Of a stretch of DNA of 64,000 nt, positions 33,618-44,645 are shown piece by piece. The stretch covers positions 60,350,406-60,414,405 of the forward strand of contig NC_072897.1 of NCBI RefSeq assembly GCF_027943255.1, given 5' to 3'. A program made the position numbers and the translations under genes. The DNA is from Anastrepha obliqua (Eukaryota; Arthropoda; Insecta; Diptera; Tephritidae). Within the stretch, counting starts at the first letter, position 1; the number at the start of each line of letters is the position of its first letter. The notes below the pieces were generated by a model, which saw only the letters and a list, made by a program, of their open reading frames with translations, was not told where the DNA came from and did not search any database.

Positions 33618-34307
33618 TATATATATATATATATAAATATATATATCTATTTGTATGAAACAAATATTGTTTTTAATTATAGTGAGCCTAAGAACAGTTA
33701 TTTTGCGTGACTCAATACGCAGGCTGGCATGATTTACTTTTGTTCGAAACCGTATTGTATACATCAAAAGGATATATGACAGACGATGAAATTGTCTTCA
33801 TTCAAATAATATGTTATAACTTCTACAATTTTTCGTCGATTCAGACAAACTTAGGCTTCAAATGTAGGTGAGAAAATTGTCTTTTAGAAAACTTATCTTA
33901 TGTCGATGTAAAAAAATTTTTTGTTCCAGAAAAAAGTTAATAAACTTTGATAATTTAGTAAAAAACGTCAAAAATGCCTTTTTTTAACTTTCAACAGCTG
34001 TTTTGCGAAAACTACGACTTCCATTGACACGAATTATATATTGCCATGTAGGTTATATGTGTGCCTTTCAAAATTTATGCACTTCAAAAAATAGCACGCA
34101 CTGTTTTCGAGATTGCAGGTAATAACTGCACTATTGCCCAAAAAACCTGTTTTCTGCAAGTAACAGGTTTTTTGGGCCTATCTCGGAAACCGTTCTTTGA
34201 AAAAAAAATACAATTCATTTTTGGTTTCAGCGACCTCAAATTACTTAAAAAAAACGCTTTTTGGTTGAGGACCATTTTTGAAAGTGAAAAATTGTAAACT
34301 AGTGTAA

Positions 34308-35368
34308 TTGGTTGGTATCAGAACAACAGCGCGACACTGAAATACTAGACATATTAACGAAACTCAAAAATAATGAACTGTCCGAAAATTTAGACAAGAC
34401 CTATGACTCCCGAAAAGGAATATGGCACAGAAAAATACAGCGAAAGGGTAAAACAAAATGCTTACCGGTAAATCCAAGGAGTTTTAGATGGGCAGTCATA
34501 AATCACGTACACGAATCTATTATGCACCTCGGATGGGAGAAAACGTTAGACAAGGTCTATAGTAGCTATTGGTTCGAAAATATGTCAAAATACGTATGAC
34601 GATTTGTAGACAATTGCATCACCTGTGAAGTATCAAAGCCACTTCCTTGAGAAATTCCGTGGCACACCATACATATTGATATAACTGGTAAACTGAGCGG
34701 GAAACACGATGTGAAAGAGTACTTCATAGTACTAATAGATGGTTTTACAAAGTTTGTGTATTTTTACCACACCTTGAATAAAGATACTGAAAGTTGTATC
34801 AAGGCAGTAAAATAAGCTGCGTCAATATTCGGTTTACCCACAAGGATACTCGCGGATCAAGGTCGCTGTTTTGCGAGTGCAGGTTTTCGCGAATTCTGTC
34901 CTTCTCCAAAGATTAATTTGCATTTAATTGCAACAGAGGCCAGTAGAGCCAATGGCCAAGTTGAAAGCGTAATGAGTACACTCAAAAATATGTTGACGGC
35001 CGTAGAAACCAGTCAAAGACCGTGGTAGGATTCGCAAGGATGTTAGACCTTTTCGTTTGCTGCCAATAATCGAAGAAGATGACAATGACTTAGATAGGGA
35101 TAATTTAAGAAAGCAGGTAAAGCGAAATATGGAAGAAAACGCACGATTTGATAAATACAGGTTTGGTAAAAATAAAGCAACAATTATTAAACACAACGTT
35201 GGTGATCATGTATTACTTAAAAACGAAGAGCGTCACCAAACTAAACCAGATCCAAAATTTAAAGGTCCATTTGAAATAATTGAAGTATTAGATGGACCCC
35301 GATACATACTGAAATCTTTAAGTAGTAAGCGAACTTATAAATACTCGCACGAATTTTTAAGAGCATGA
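34308..35368 (+). pseudogene. Gypsy integrase
   Basis: 34312-34599 carries the His-binding part of the zinc domain (HVHESIMHLGWEKT). After a stop the sequence continues at 34600-35040 with CITCEV, HIDITGKL (first Asp), LADQGRCF (second Asp) and ANGQVESV (Glu), the DDE core, with several stops. 35057-35368 is the C-terminal region (HNVGDHVLLKNEE, KFKGPFEIIEVLD). The enzyme would insert the cDNA. Stops at about 34598, 34813 and 35026 inactivate it. Confidence 0.85.
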
Positions 35369-35818
35369 CCAAATGATTGAAGAGTTATGTGAAAATGAAG
35401 ACAGGACGAAGGAAGATGCGTCTAATGTTTAAAAATTAAATAAAACAAATAAAGAGACACCAGACACGTGTCAGACTTTCCACAGGCCAGACTATAACAG
35501 AAGAGACTTGACGTAAGAACTTTATTTTGTTAAAAAAAAAAAAAAAAATTCTATAGTTAAATAGATTTGTAACAGAAACATTGTGTAAAGGGAACTACGC
35601 GATGTCATTAAGTTACTTATCTTGTTGAATTGAATAAACATAAGAAAATGTTTTGATGGAAACAAAGAATAATCGAATTTTGTAAAACTATCTTGTTAAT
35701 TTTTGTAAGCTAAGAGAAAATGAATGTGAAATACAAACATCTTTTAAAGCGGAAAAATGCCACTGTGTTCTAACGTTTCTGGAAAAACACAGGGACGTGT
35801 GATTTGTCAGGATGGCCG

Positions 35819-36179
35819 TGTCGCAGAATAGGCTTATTTGCCCATTGTACCAATTTCAGCTAAATAAGAGCTAAGTATGACCATTGTACGTTTGTGTATA
35901 TGTTTCGGTGGCGCTATATTTCTGCAAGTAAACTTTGTGCACGACGACAGAGGAAAAGAGACGGACTCTGTTGTCGAGTAAGGTCTGGTCGTAAGGCACG
36001 GAATACATAAGTGGAACAAAGAGAGCAATAGAACAATGAGATGATAAAATTATTCAGGCTCCGTTTCGTAAGTCCGTCAGGCGGTCGGTCAGTTGAGATT
36101 ACGACAAGGGCAGAACTTACTTGCATAAAGTGTCAAATTTGCCAAAAAAAGAATAATGAGTGAAAACAACGTTCCGACA
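35819..36179 (+). repeat. 3' LTR of the Gypsy element
   Basis: It begins TGTCGCAGAATAGGC and ends GTTCCGACA, giving the usual TG...CA ends. It is longer than the 5' copy by an internal segment (GACAAGGGCAGAACTTACTT region) also partly present in the solo copy at 33298-33617. Arm X resumes immediately at 36180. Confidence 0.92.
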
Positions 36180-36480
36180 TGCATATATCTGCCAGGTTAG
36201 AAACTTACTCTGAAATTAAAGTATTTTAAGGTTACTGTACAATTTGAAGGTTACTGTTCATATAATGCTGTGCCTATGAATGCGCGCTGGATTTTTTGAG
36301 AAGTTTTAGGGAATTGTAGTATTTTTTGCTGTGGCAAGTGCACACAGCATATATAAGTACACACACACACAGTAGATATATATGGCTATATAAATTCATA
36401 TATGTATTTAAATTTGCATATGAAGCGTTTTCTATAGAGGATTTCGATTTGGTTGAAGGGAATTGAGCAAAGTTTTACAG
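36180..36480 (-). repeat. fold-back arm X, copy 3 (last part)
   Basis: It continues copy 3 after the Gypsy element: CATATATCTGCC, AGGTTACTGT and the CTATGAATGCGCGCTGG block, ending with the CTCTATAGAAAACGCTTC block in reverse. With the inverted copy starting at about 36840 it forms a palindrome centred near 36650. Confidence 0.8.
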
Positions 36481-36839
36481 AGCATTTTCGACAGACATAA
36501 TATATGTACATAATTTAGGATGATTTGGAAAAAACTTAAATATATGTAGGTCATATCAAAAAGCTACCTGAACAATCTTTGCTTCTAATCACCAACACAT
36601 TATTATCGACTGCTGCTAAATTTACATAATTCAGTCCCTTACTGTAAACTTTTGGTGAAATATTATATATATCTGAGGTGATTAGTCTTCGCGAAACGAG
36701 TATCCCTCAAAATTCCATGCGTTCCTGTCGTTGAGACTTCGCTATACATAACGTTCTCTGGTTTCGCATAGTCATATTAAAAAGCTACTAACATTCTTTG
36801 CTTCTAATCACCATATATTACGTCTGTCTAAGGTGCTCT
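36481..36839. repeat. loop between inverted X arms
   Basis: The outer parts are themselves inverted (GCAAAGTTTTACAGAGCA near 36470 and its complement near 36835). AAAAGCTACYW...TTTGCTTCTAATCACCA occurs twice as a direct repeat (36561 and 36781). ACGTTCTCTGG, the loop motif seen at 8734 and 42805, occurs at 36750. No coding capacity. Confidence 0.6.
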
Positions 36840-36986
36840 GTAAAACTTTGCTGGATTCCCTTCAACCAAATCAAAATCCTCTATAGAAAACGCTTCATTA
36901 CCAGTCACACAGGAAGATGGCATATGCAAATTTAAATTTGTGAATTTACACATATGCGGCCGTGTACCACAGAAAATATATTACGA
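36840..36986 (+). repeat. fold-back arm X, copy 4 (first part)
   Basis: It matches 40805-40985 and 11090-11210 (AAACGCTTCATTACCAG, AGGAAGATGGCATATGCAAA). It is interrupted after TTACGA at 36986 by Helitron H1 and resumes with TTCGCA at 39027, continuing to 39115. Confidence 0.8.
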
Positions 36987-39026
36987 CTAGCAAACCCGGC
37001 CCCCTTCGCTGGGCACACTAAAATAGAATAGATATGGTTTAGAACAGAAAATATATGATTTTCATATTATTTATTTCTTTATTCTTTATTCAAGCGCTTT
37101 GGCATAAACAATATTTTTTGTTTTTCTAATTGTTTTTGAGTAAATATAAAATATAAATTGAAAATCAGGAAAAAAGAAGATTGTTTTTAAATTTCAAATC
37201 AACGCATATGAATAAACAATCGTCTTTTTTCCTGATCATCCATGAATTTTTCGTTTCAATTAATATGTTTTATTAAGCATTGGAGCTTTTTTAACCATTA
37301 TCCATTTATATTTTTCAAAAAAAAAAACGAAAAAAAATTTTTTTCCACGAACACATAATTTCATTCGGATTTCACATTAAATTCTCAAATTTCGTAAGAA
37401 ATTATTCACTGTTCCAAAATCCACTCCAAAAAAATTCACAAACAAGTTTTACATGTTGCACTTACGTTTTTTCCTTATGGCATCGAAATCAGAAAGAAAT
37501 ATTGACACATTGTAACTCACACTGTCAATTTGACAGTTCAGTTCCGCCCCAAGCGTTAAAAAAGTAAGCGACATTATGGCTGGCTCAAAAGAACGCTGTA
37601 CCCGTTGCCACTGCTCCGAATTACAACCAAACTTTACGAAACCCATTTTCAATACTTACTTAACAATGTGCGTAAGTTTGGTTTAATTCGGTGCAAAGAC
37701 ACGGCGTGTCCACGTTTTGGCATATATTTCGAGACCCTAGTCATCAATAGGTATGAAAATTACCCCGTATTAAAACACTTATCAACAGCTTTCATTTGAT
37801 ACCCATATTGTACATACACAACCAAAGGTTACCCGGGTCCACGTTTTGACCTATATCTCGAGACCCCAGTCACGGAGCGGCATGAAAAATACTCTGTACT
37901 AAAGCATTCACCAACAGCTTTCATTTGATACCCATATTGTACATACACGTCCGAAGATTACCCGGGTCCACGTTTTGACCTATATCTCGAGACCCTATCT
38001 ACCAATAGGTATTCAAACTATACGGAAATCATCTTCAATACCTACTTAACAATGTGTGTAAGTTTGGTTTAATTCGGTTCAAAGACACGGCGGGTCCACG
38101 TTTTGGCATATATTTCCAGACCCTAGTCATCAATAGGTATGAAAATTGCCCCGTATTAAAGCCCTTATCAACAGCTTTCATTTGATATCCATATTGTACA
38201 AACACATTCTAGGGTCCACGTTTTGGTCTCTATCTCGACACCCTAGTCACGGAGCGGATGGAAATACTCTGAACGAAAGCATTCACCAACAGCTTCCATT
38301 TGATACCCATATTGTACATACACGTCCGAAGGTTACCCGGTTCCACGTTTTGACCTATATCTCGAGACCCTATCTACCAATAGTACCAAACTATACGGAA
38401 ACCATCTTCACTACCTACTTAACAATGTGTGTAAGTTTGGTTTAATTCGGTGCAAAGACACGGCGGGTCCACGTTTTGGCATATTTTTCCAGACCCTAGT
38501 CATCAATAGGTATGAAGATTACCCCGTATTAAAGCACTTATCAACAGCTTTCATTTGATACCCATATTGTACATACACAACCAAAGGTTACCCGGGTCCA
38601 CGTTTTGACCTATATCTCGAGACCCCAGTCACGGAGCGGCATGAAAAATACTCTGAACTAAAGCATTCACCAACAGCTTCAATATGATATCCATATTGTA
38701 CAAACACATTCTAGGGTCCACGTTTGGGTCTCTATCTCGAGACCCTAGTCACGGAGCGGCATGAAAAATACTCTGGACTAAAGCATTCACCAACAGCTTT
38801 CATTTGATACCCATATTGTACATACACATCCGAAGGTTACCCGGGTCCACGTTTTGACCTATATCTCGAGCCCTATTTCGAAAATAAAATATAATCCATG
38901 TTACTCGTGGATGATGTAGCTTTCGAATGGTGAAAGAATTTTTAAAATCGGTCCAGTAGTTTTTGAGCCTATTCATTACAACCAAACAAACAAACAAAGT
39001 TTTCCTCTTTATAATATTAGTATAGA
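36987..39026 (-). mobile_element. non-autonomous Helitron with minisatellite (H1)
   Basis: On the minus strand it begins TCTATACTAATATTATAAAG at 39026 and ends GGGCCGGGTTTGCTAG at 36987. Flanking bases are A (39027) and T (36986) on that strand, and the uninterrupted site TTACGATTCC is present in arm copy 1 near 5558. The interior from about 37680 to 38880 is a minisatellite with units of about 125 bp like those of H2. The 3' half (36987-37670) is more than 90% identical by eye to 9321-9990 of H2, but the 5' terminus differs, so the two copies have exchanged or acquired different 5' ends. Confidence 0.88.
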
Positions 39027-39117
39027 TTCGCAAAAAATGTCCAAGGTATCCAGCGCGCAGTCATAGGCACAGCACTGTGCTGTTGTTATGAACAGGGCTG
39101 AACAGTTCACATACATA

Positions 39118-40768
39118 CAGTTAGTAACATAAATAAGTATACAGGAGCCTGATTTATGGAATTGTTTGACACTAACGCTTTCCTTAATATGTAATCGAAA
39201 TATTTTACACATGGTAATTGTGTACTGGGATAAGCTTTCATATACGCCTTAATTTAGCTGTAAATTTTAGGTACCGTTATCCACGCTTTGCTTTGTCTTT
39301 GATGCCAGCGAAATTTATGTCTCAAAAGTTAGTATACAGCAAACGATTGTTCAGTAAGCATAACATTTATTTTTACGTATTGATTAAAAAAGTTAAAGCT
39401 ATTGAAAGGAAATAATTAAAGTGAGTATAAAAATTTAGGGAAGTACGTTTTGTATTAATTTTTGCGACTTTTTAAGTTATGGCATCAAGATCAAAAGAGC
39501 TTTCTGATGATTTAAAAAAAAATGATTATAAAATATCACAAGAAACATAAATCATTGTGAGAAAACGGTCGTTTGATAGATAGGAGTTTTGCTACAGTTG
39601 AACAGATTATGAATAAATATAAAAGTGTGCGAAGCACCACTAATAAAGAGCGTTGTGGGCGTCCGCCGGTTTTAAGTCCCAGAGAAAAAAGCATAGTGGT
39701 ACGGAAAATCAGGACAAGCCCCAAAATAAGTGCCCGCAAATTGAAACCTAAAGTTCAAAATTAGACTGAAAAACAATTTAGCATATAAACTATTCGCCGG
39801 ATTTTGCATAGTGCTGGTTATCATGGGCGCAATGTTAGGAAAAAGCCCTTCGTGAGTAGTGTTAATCGGAGTAAACGGATTTCATTCGCAAAAGATCATG
39901 AAAAATATGACCAAACGTTTTGGAACCAAGTCATATTTTCTGATGGGTGTGAGTTCAGTATCTGTGGATCTGATGGCCGTGAAAGTGAGTTTGGAAAAAA
40001 GTTAACGCGGAATTGGATCCAAACAATATGACCGACACTGTGAAGCATAGAGGGGGCTCTGTGATGGTTTGGGGATGTATGGCTGCGAACGGGATTGGGA
40101 ACTTGGTATTTATCGAAAATATTATGGATCGATATGGTTACTTAAATATTTAAAAAAAGAATTTAAAAGACAGCGCTATGAACTAGGGCCTTGGAGGAAC
40201 GTTTATCTTCCAGCAGGATAATAATCCCAAGCACACATCCAACATTGTACGAGAGTGGCTGTTATACGATGTGCGAAAACAGCTGAAAACACCGCCACAG
40301 TCCCCGGATACCAACCCAACCGAATATTTATGGGAACATTTAATGCGGCAAATACGTACACATCCGAATAGAAATAAGAAACAACTGAAAAACGTCCTTC
40401 AAGAGGAATGAAATAAAATACCACCAGCTGTAACTGAAAACTTGGTGAAATCAATGCCATCACGACTTAAAGCGGTTGTAAAGTCTAATGGTTATCCTAC
40501 CAAATACTAGGAATTGATTATAATTATGTTTTTGATTTCACAAATTAATAATATGATGAACTGTATATTAACTTTTGAAACATGAATTTTTATAAAGCTA
40601 TAATTTTGTACCTTTTTAAAATTTTGTCATTATTTGGATCAAATATGACTTTTGTATTTCATTCATTTAAATAAAACACAATTTTGTTATAACTTAGGCT
40701 GTTTGAAGGAATCGATTGGGGGAAAATTGAAAACGTGTCCGGTGTATACTTACTTCTGTTACTAACTG
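39118..40768 (+). mobile_element. Tc1-like transposon, 1651 bp
   Basis: Inverted termini are CAGTTAGTAACATAAATAAG (39118) and its near-complement ending at 40768, with TA at 39116-39117 and 40769-40770. Length and terminus style (CAGT) fit Tc1. It lies in fold-back sequence: arm copy 4 to the left and arm copy 5 to the right. Confidence 0.93.
39479..40510 (+). pseudogene. Tc1-like transposase, inactive
   Basis: It starts MASRSKELSDDLKK at 39479, with a frameshift and stops soon after. 39573-39764 holds the linker between the two helix-turn-helix motifs (NKERCGRPPVLSPREKS). 39804-40031 covers HSAGYHGRNVRKKPF and IFSDGCEFSI (first Asp, with the usual following Glu absent). The later part has GGSVMVWGCMAANG, FQQDNNPKHTSN (second Asp) and SPDTNPTEYLWEHL (Glu), with 34 residues between the last two, so DD34E. 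It ends SMPSRLKAVVKSNGYPTKY at 40510. At least four stops or shifts. Confidence 0.92.
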
Positions 40769-40784
40769 TATGTATATTATTATG

Positions 40785-42290
40785 TCGGTCTGTTAAACTT
40801 AGTTGATTGAATTTCCCAAATCAAAATCCTTTATAGAAAACGCTTCATTACCAGGCACACAGGATGATGGCATATGCAAATTTAAATTTGTGATTTTATA
40901 TATGTACATATGAGCATATATATGTATATTCTGTGTGTATTTATGTACACTTGCCACAGCAAAAAATATTACGGTAAAACTTCTCAAGAAATCCAGCGTG
41001 CATTCACAGGCCCGGCGCACCTTCATAGGCCCAGCATTGTACGCACAGTAACCTTCAAATATGTGCAGGAACCTTCAAATATTCTGATTTCCGAGTAAGT
41101 TTCTAACCTTGCAGATATATGCATATGTTTTCGTCCACTTTTTATCAATTGGAGAACTACATACGTAAAGTAATACTTGTACACTAATTAACTATGGTAT
41201 TTACGTACTACCAGAGAACATAAAATAATTGTTTCGAAATTTTCTCTTAGTATTGAAATGTCCGACGCAGAACTTTTTTATAAGCTACTTGTGCTGTTCT
41301 CTGCAACTTACTGCATGCGCATGCGCGCACTTGACGCACAGCAGCTGCGTGCATACATATGTACGGAGCCGCGGGAACTCGACTTGACAAAAATTCAAGA
41401 TTTAACAAATAGTGGCAAATAATTCCAATATTGACTATTTTTGAGTGGTCGCGAAAATTGACAAATGGGCGGCTCGTTTTATGAATGTATGAATGAAAGT
41501 ACTTTGCTCATAGAACTACGAATTTATGAATGAATTTTTTGATGATGAGTTTTTGTTGCATAGCACAATAGTTGAAACCGTTTGGCGCCGCCGCGACTAT
41601 TTCAAACTGTGCACCATGGCAACTAGAATGATGGCCGCTACGGCTGCGCCTATTAATGCATTTTGTTCTTGTAGTCAGTCGCTAGGTATAGAATTTCAGC
41701 TTTGGACGACATAGGCATTTAGAGGAATAAAGTGAGTGCCCTGCGTGTGTGGTTATATGTACGTACATATGTGTATATTAATAAGCATTGTTTTGTTGGA
41801 AGTTCAGAATACAAATATATATTATACATACTTACATAGGCTAGGGCATCAAGTGAACATACGCACATAATATACAAATACTTATGTACATGCATATGCA
41901 AAGATAATTGTTTTAGCATTTATGAGGTAGGGATTTGATCATTAGGATATTTACTCCCAAATTATTGTATTAAATATGATAAGGCGATGCTCGTGAGATA
42001 GGTCATGGTTGCTTCAGTGCATACATATGTGTGCAACACTATATTTATTAAAGATGCAATGGAACTTAGTTGTCCCATAGATGGAAATACGTTTCATTAA
42101 AATTTTCTTTTATTCTAGAAAATGCATACTTAAATTATTTCCTGTAGTAAAATGTAAATTGAAAAAAAAACTAAGTCATGGTTGCTGCAGTGCGTATGCG
42201 CATACATATGTAACACTATAAGAATTGAAGATGCAACTGAACTTTTGCAGAAACATAACTAACATAACATACATACATATGTATGTATAT
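40785..42290 (+). repeat. fold-back arm X with module M, copy 5 (longest uninterrupted)
   Basis: This is the best reference copy. It contains X blocks (40805-41280), module M (41281-41710) and a distal part (41711-42290) whose reverse complement is 26844-27420. It shows where copy 1 (5849/7402) and copy 3 are interrupted. It carries microsatellite tracts but no coding capacity. Confidence 0.8.
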
Positions 42291-43087
42291 GTGCATTGAG
42301 CAACACTTGTATGCCCAATGAATTCTCGTCTAAAATTAATGTCGACTCGAAAAATTAATAAAAATTTTCATAAAATGTGTATCAAATTTTAAATTTACCG
42401 AAACGCATACACAAAATGTGAGGTCGTTTTATAAGTATTTTGTTTAAATTATTCTTTTTAAATTAAATCAACAAACATTAAAGTTACTTTTATACGGAGA
42501 ATTTCAAATCTTTTATTTATTGCATTTGTTTGAAAATATAAATTGAATACATTTTTGGTTTATCAAGGGAACATATAAATACACAAGCAAATTTCTTGTA
42601 AAACGCCGTCGGCAGTCGTCAATTTGATTTCATACAGAAACCAGAAACTGAGCAGAGCCAATGTACTTGTACATAATTCCCTGGAATCAGCTCTGTTAAG
42701 AAGTTCCCGGCTGTCGAGTTGAAGGAGGTGAAAAAGTATGCGCGGTTTCACTTCATTTTTGACAATTCCCAATATTAATAGCTCGTGAGACTTCTCTATA
42801 AATTAACGTTCTCTGGCCAAACGGTCGGGGAACAACCAGAGCAAAGCAGAAAAAAAAACGGTTGCGCGCCGAGCGCGAGCGAGCTTGTTAAAGAACCGTT
42901 GCAATCGGTTGCTCTCTGAATCTTTTCTCAAAGTTCGAGTAAAAAACACTTATTTGCAGACAACGAGAAACGGTCAACAGTTAATTCCGACCTCTACTTC
43001 TAACTCCTCGACAGCCGCAGCTGCTGTGAGTGGAATTTTTGCAAAAGCTACAGCAAGATACATAAAAAAGCAAGAAGTACAATAGTT
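42291..43087. other. unexplained segment with a GC-rich island
   Basis: It lies between arm copy 5 (+) and arm copy 6 (-), so it may be the loop of a fold-back element. About 42590-43080 is clearly less AT-rich than the surroundings and has GAGCGCGAGCGAGCTTG at about 42867 and the loop motif ACGTTCTCTGG at 42804. A 66-codon frame at 42885-43085 (NSSTAAAAVSGIFAKATARY) shows no recognisable domain. It could be the 5' end of another element. Nothing in the window matches it. Confidence 0.4.
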
Positions 43088-43400
43088 ATGAAAAAGTTCT
43101 GTCCCGGACATTTCGATACTGAGGAAAATTTCGAAGCTATTATTTTTTGTTCTCTCGCAGTATATAAATATGAAATTAATACATTCCTTTACGTACATAT
43201 GTTGTTCTCCAATTGATACAAAGTGCGCAAAAGCATATGCATATATGTAGCTGTAAAGTAAGAAACTTGCTCTGAAACACATGTACGATTTATTTGGAGG
43301 CTGTACTGTACACATATTCAGCCTTCGGACAAAGCACAAAGTGCCAAACATTTAATATTAAAGAATTCACTGAAGCTTCTGTAAGTGCAGTATTGTTCAT
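43088..43400 (-). repeat. fold-back arm X, copy 6 (partial)
   Basis: This is the reverse complement of 41050-41290 (CCGGACATTTCGATACT, TGTTCTCTCGCAGTA, CTCCAATTGATA, GCATATATGTAGCTG). It pairs with copy 5 as an inverted repeat around 42291-43087. Confidence 0.75.
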
Positions 43401-43486
43401 AACAACAGGAACCAAAGCCGCAAATTTGTAAACCAAAATTTTTCAGTCAATATTTACTTTTTATTTCAAAGCTTTAATACATACTT

Positions 43487-44231
43487 GACGCTTTCCATTT
43501 CAATTCAACCGGGCCATTCGGGTCATGTTCTTCGATTTCGATGTAACTGAAATATGTTGCTTTCTGGTCAAAATAATGAGACACGTATTTTTTTGTTCGC
43601 CCGAAAAAATTTTTTTTCAAGAGTTATCGGCAATTTTGTTTTTCGGCTCAAACTCGATTTTTTTTTAATTATATAAGAAAATTTTTTTTTTAAATGCCCA
43701 TAACTTAGTCAAAAATGAACCGATTTTAATAATTCTGGGTTCAAAATGATCGTAATTACTTACACGAGCGACTTCATATAGAAACAATTGCAAAAAAGTA
43801 GTTGAACATTTTTTATTTTGCAAAAAAGAAAAAAAATTGAAGTTTTTTCGAAATTCAATATTTCAAAAAGTGTATTTTTGTTTTTTTTATAACTTTTTCC
43901 AAATGAAGAGGACACCTCAAACTTCAATTAAGCTGAATGCCCAGTAGCTAAAATGAGTTGTTTTTGAGTAATGAATTTTTGAGTAAAAACCCTGTTTCGC
44001 ACTTTTTGTTTTTTGCAAAATAAAACATTTTCAACTACTTTTTTGCAATTGTTTCTGCACGAAGTCGCTCGTGTAAGTAATAACGATTATTTTGAACCCA
44101 GAATCATTCAAATCGGCTTTTTTTTGACTAAGTTAGAGCAACATATTTGACCAGAGAGCAACATATTTCAGTTACATCAAAATCGAAGAACATGACCCGA
44201 ATAGTCCGGTTGAATTGAAATGGAAAGCATC
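43487..44231. mobile_element. hairpin element, 745 bp
   Basis: The ends are inverted: GACGCTTTCCATTTCAATTC at 43487 and the complement of GATGCTTTCCATTTCAATTC ending at 44231. ACTT at 43483-43486 and 44232-44235 may be a 4-bp target duplication. The inverted arms match for about 300 bp (for example AGTAGTTGAACATTTTTTAT near 43798 and its complement near 44020) around a T-rich centre at about 43840-43990. It is non-coding and looks like a fold-back element or a long-TIR MITE. Confidence 0.85.
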
Positions 44232-44645
44232 ACTTTTCGTTTTTAATATAATTATTAATATACCAAATAATAACGTTACACTTCATACAAAAGGTTTAAA
44301 AAGGCATTTAAGAATATTATGGGACAATTTTATTTACGCTTCATAATTCATAACTTTCGGCACAATGCTGTGTTTTTAAATGAGCGCGGATTCCTTTTTA
44401 GCATTTTCAGCGAATCGTCTGCGACCAGGTGCGTTAGTGTTTTTTATATTAGAATTATATTTTCTCATCAATGTATGTATGTACATATGTATGGATGTAT
44501 CTAAGTTGTTCAGATTTGACTAAAGAGATAAAACATATGAATGCACATGCATACATATGCATTGCCTTTATGGGAGTTTTACATATAAATCAGTTCAAAA
44601 GCAGTATGAATTATTTTATTTTATATACATACATATGTATATATA
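44232..44645. other. spacer with a distal arm fragment
   Basis: 44232-44460 has no recognised content. About 44460-44640 resembles 57370-57490 (+) and 51230-51390 (-) of the B/C arms (CAGATTTGACTAAAGAGAT, TTTTACATATAAAT), so it is another partial arm end. Confidence 0.5.

Larger units (their letters stand above)
30986..34304 (-). mobile_element. CACTA-ended DNA transposon with long inverted arms, family unclassified
   Basis: The termini are CACTACTTTACA (30986) and, on the other strand, CACTAGTTTACA (34304). They are flanked by a 3-bp duplication TAA (30983-30985 and 34305-34307). Excision with one TAA restores an uninterrupted Gypsy codon series (GAT AAT TGG TTG). Inverted arms of about 470 bp (30986-31455 and 33822-34304) are well conserved. 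The right arm has a 26-bp extra palindromic segment near 34155. A transposase gene runs on the minus strand (33253-31490). CACTA ends and a 3-bp duplication fit the CACTA/Mirage/Chapaev group, but the protein does not let me name the family. Confidence 0.9.
28136..36179 (+). mobile_element. Ty3/Gypsy LTR retrotransposon, decayed, carrying a nested transposon
   Basis: Two direct LTRs (28136-28440 and 35819-36179) enclose gag zinc knuckles, protease, RT, RNase H and integrase in Gypsy order. No envelope-like frame is seen between integrase (35368) and the 3' LTR. Without the CACTA-ended insertion (30986-34304) the element would be about 4.7 kb. It sits in fold-back arm X (minus-strand copy). 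There is no target duplication, because the left junction is deleted: the first 15 or so LTR bases and about 35 bases of arm X are missing. Stops and shifts in every domain make it inactive. Confidence 0.92.

Noticed and set aside
28136..36179. Infectious-type (errantivirus-like) element with an envelope gene
   Set aside because: There is no open frame or envelope-like motif between the integrase C-terminus (35368) and the 3' LTR (35819), so there is no room for one.
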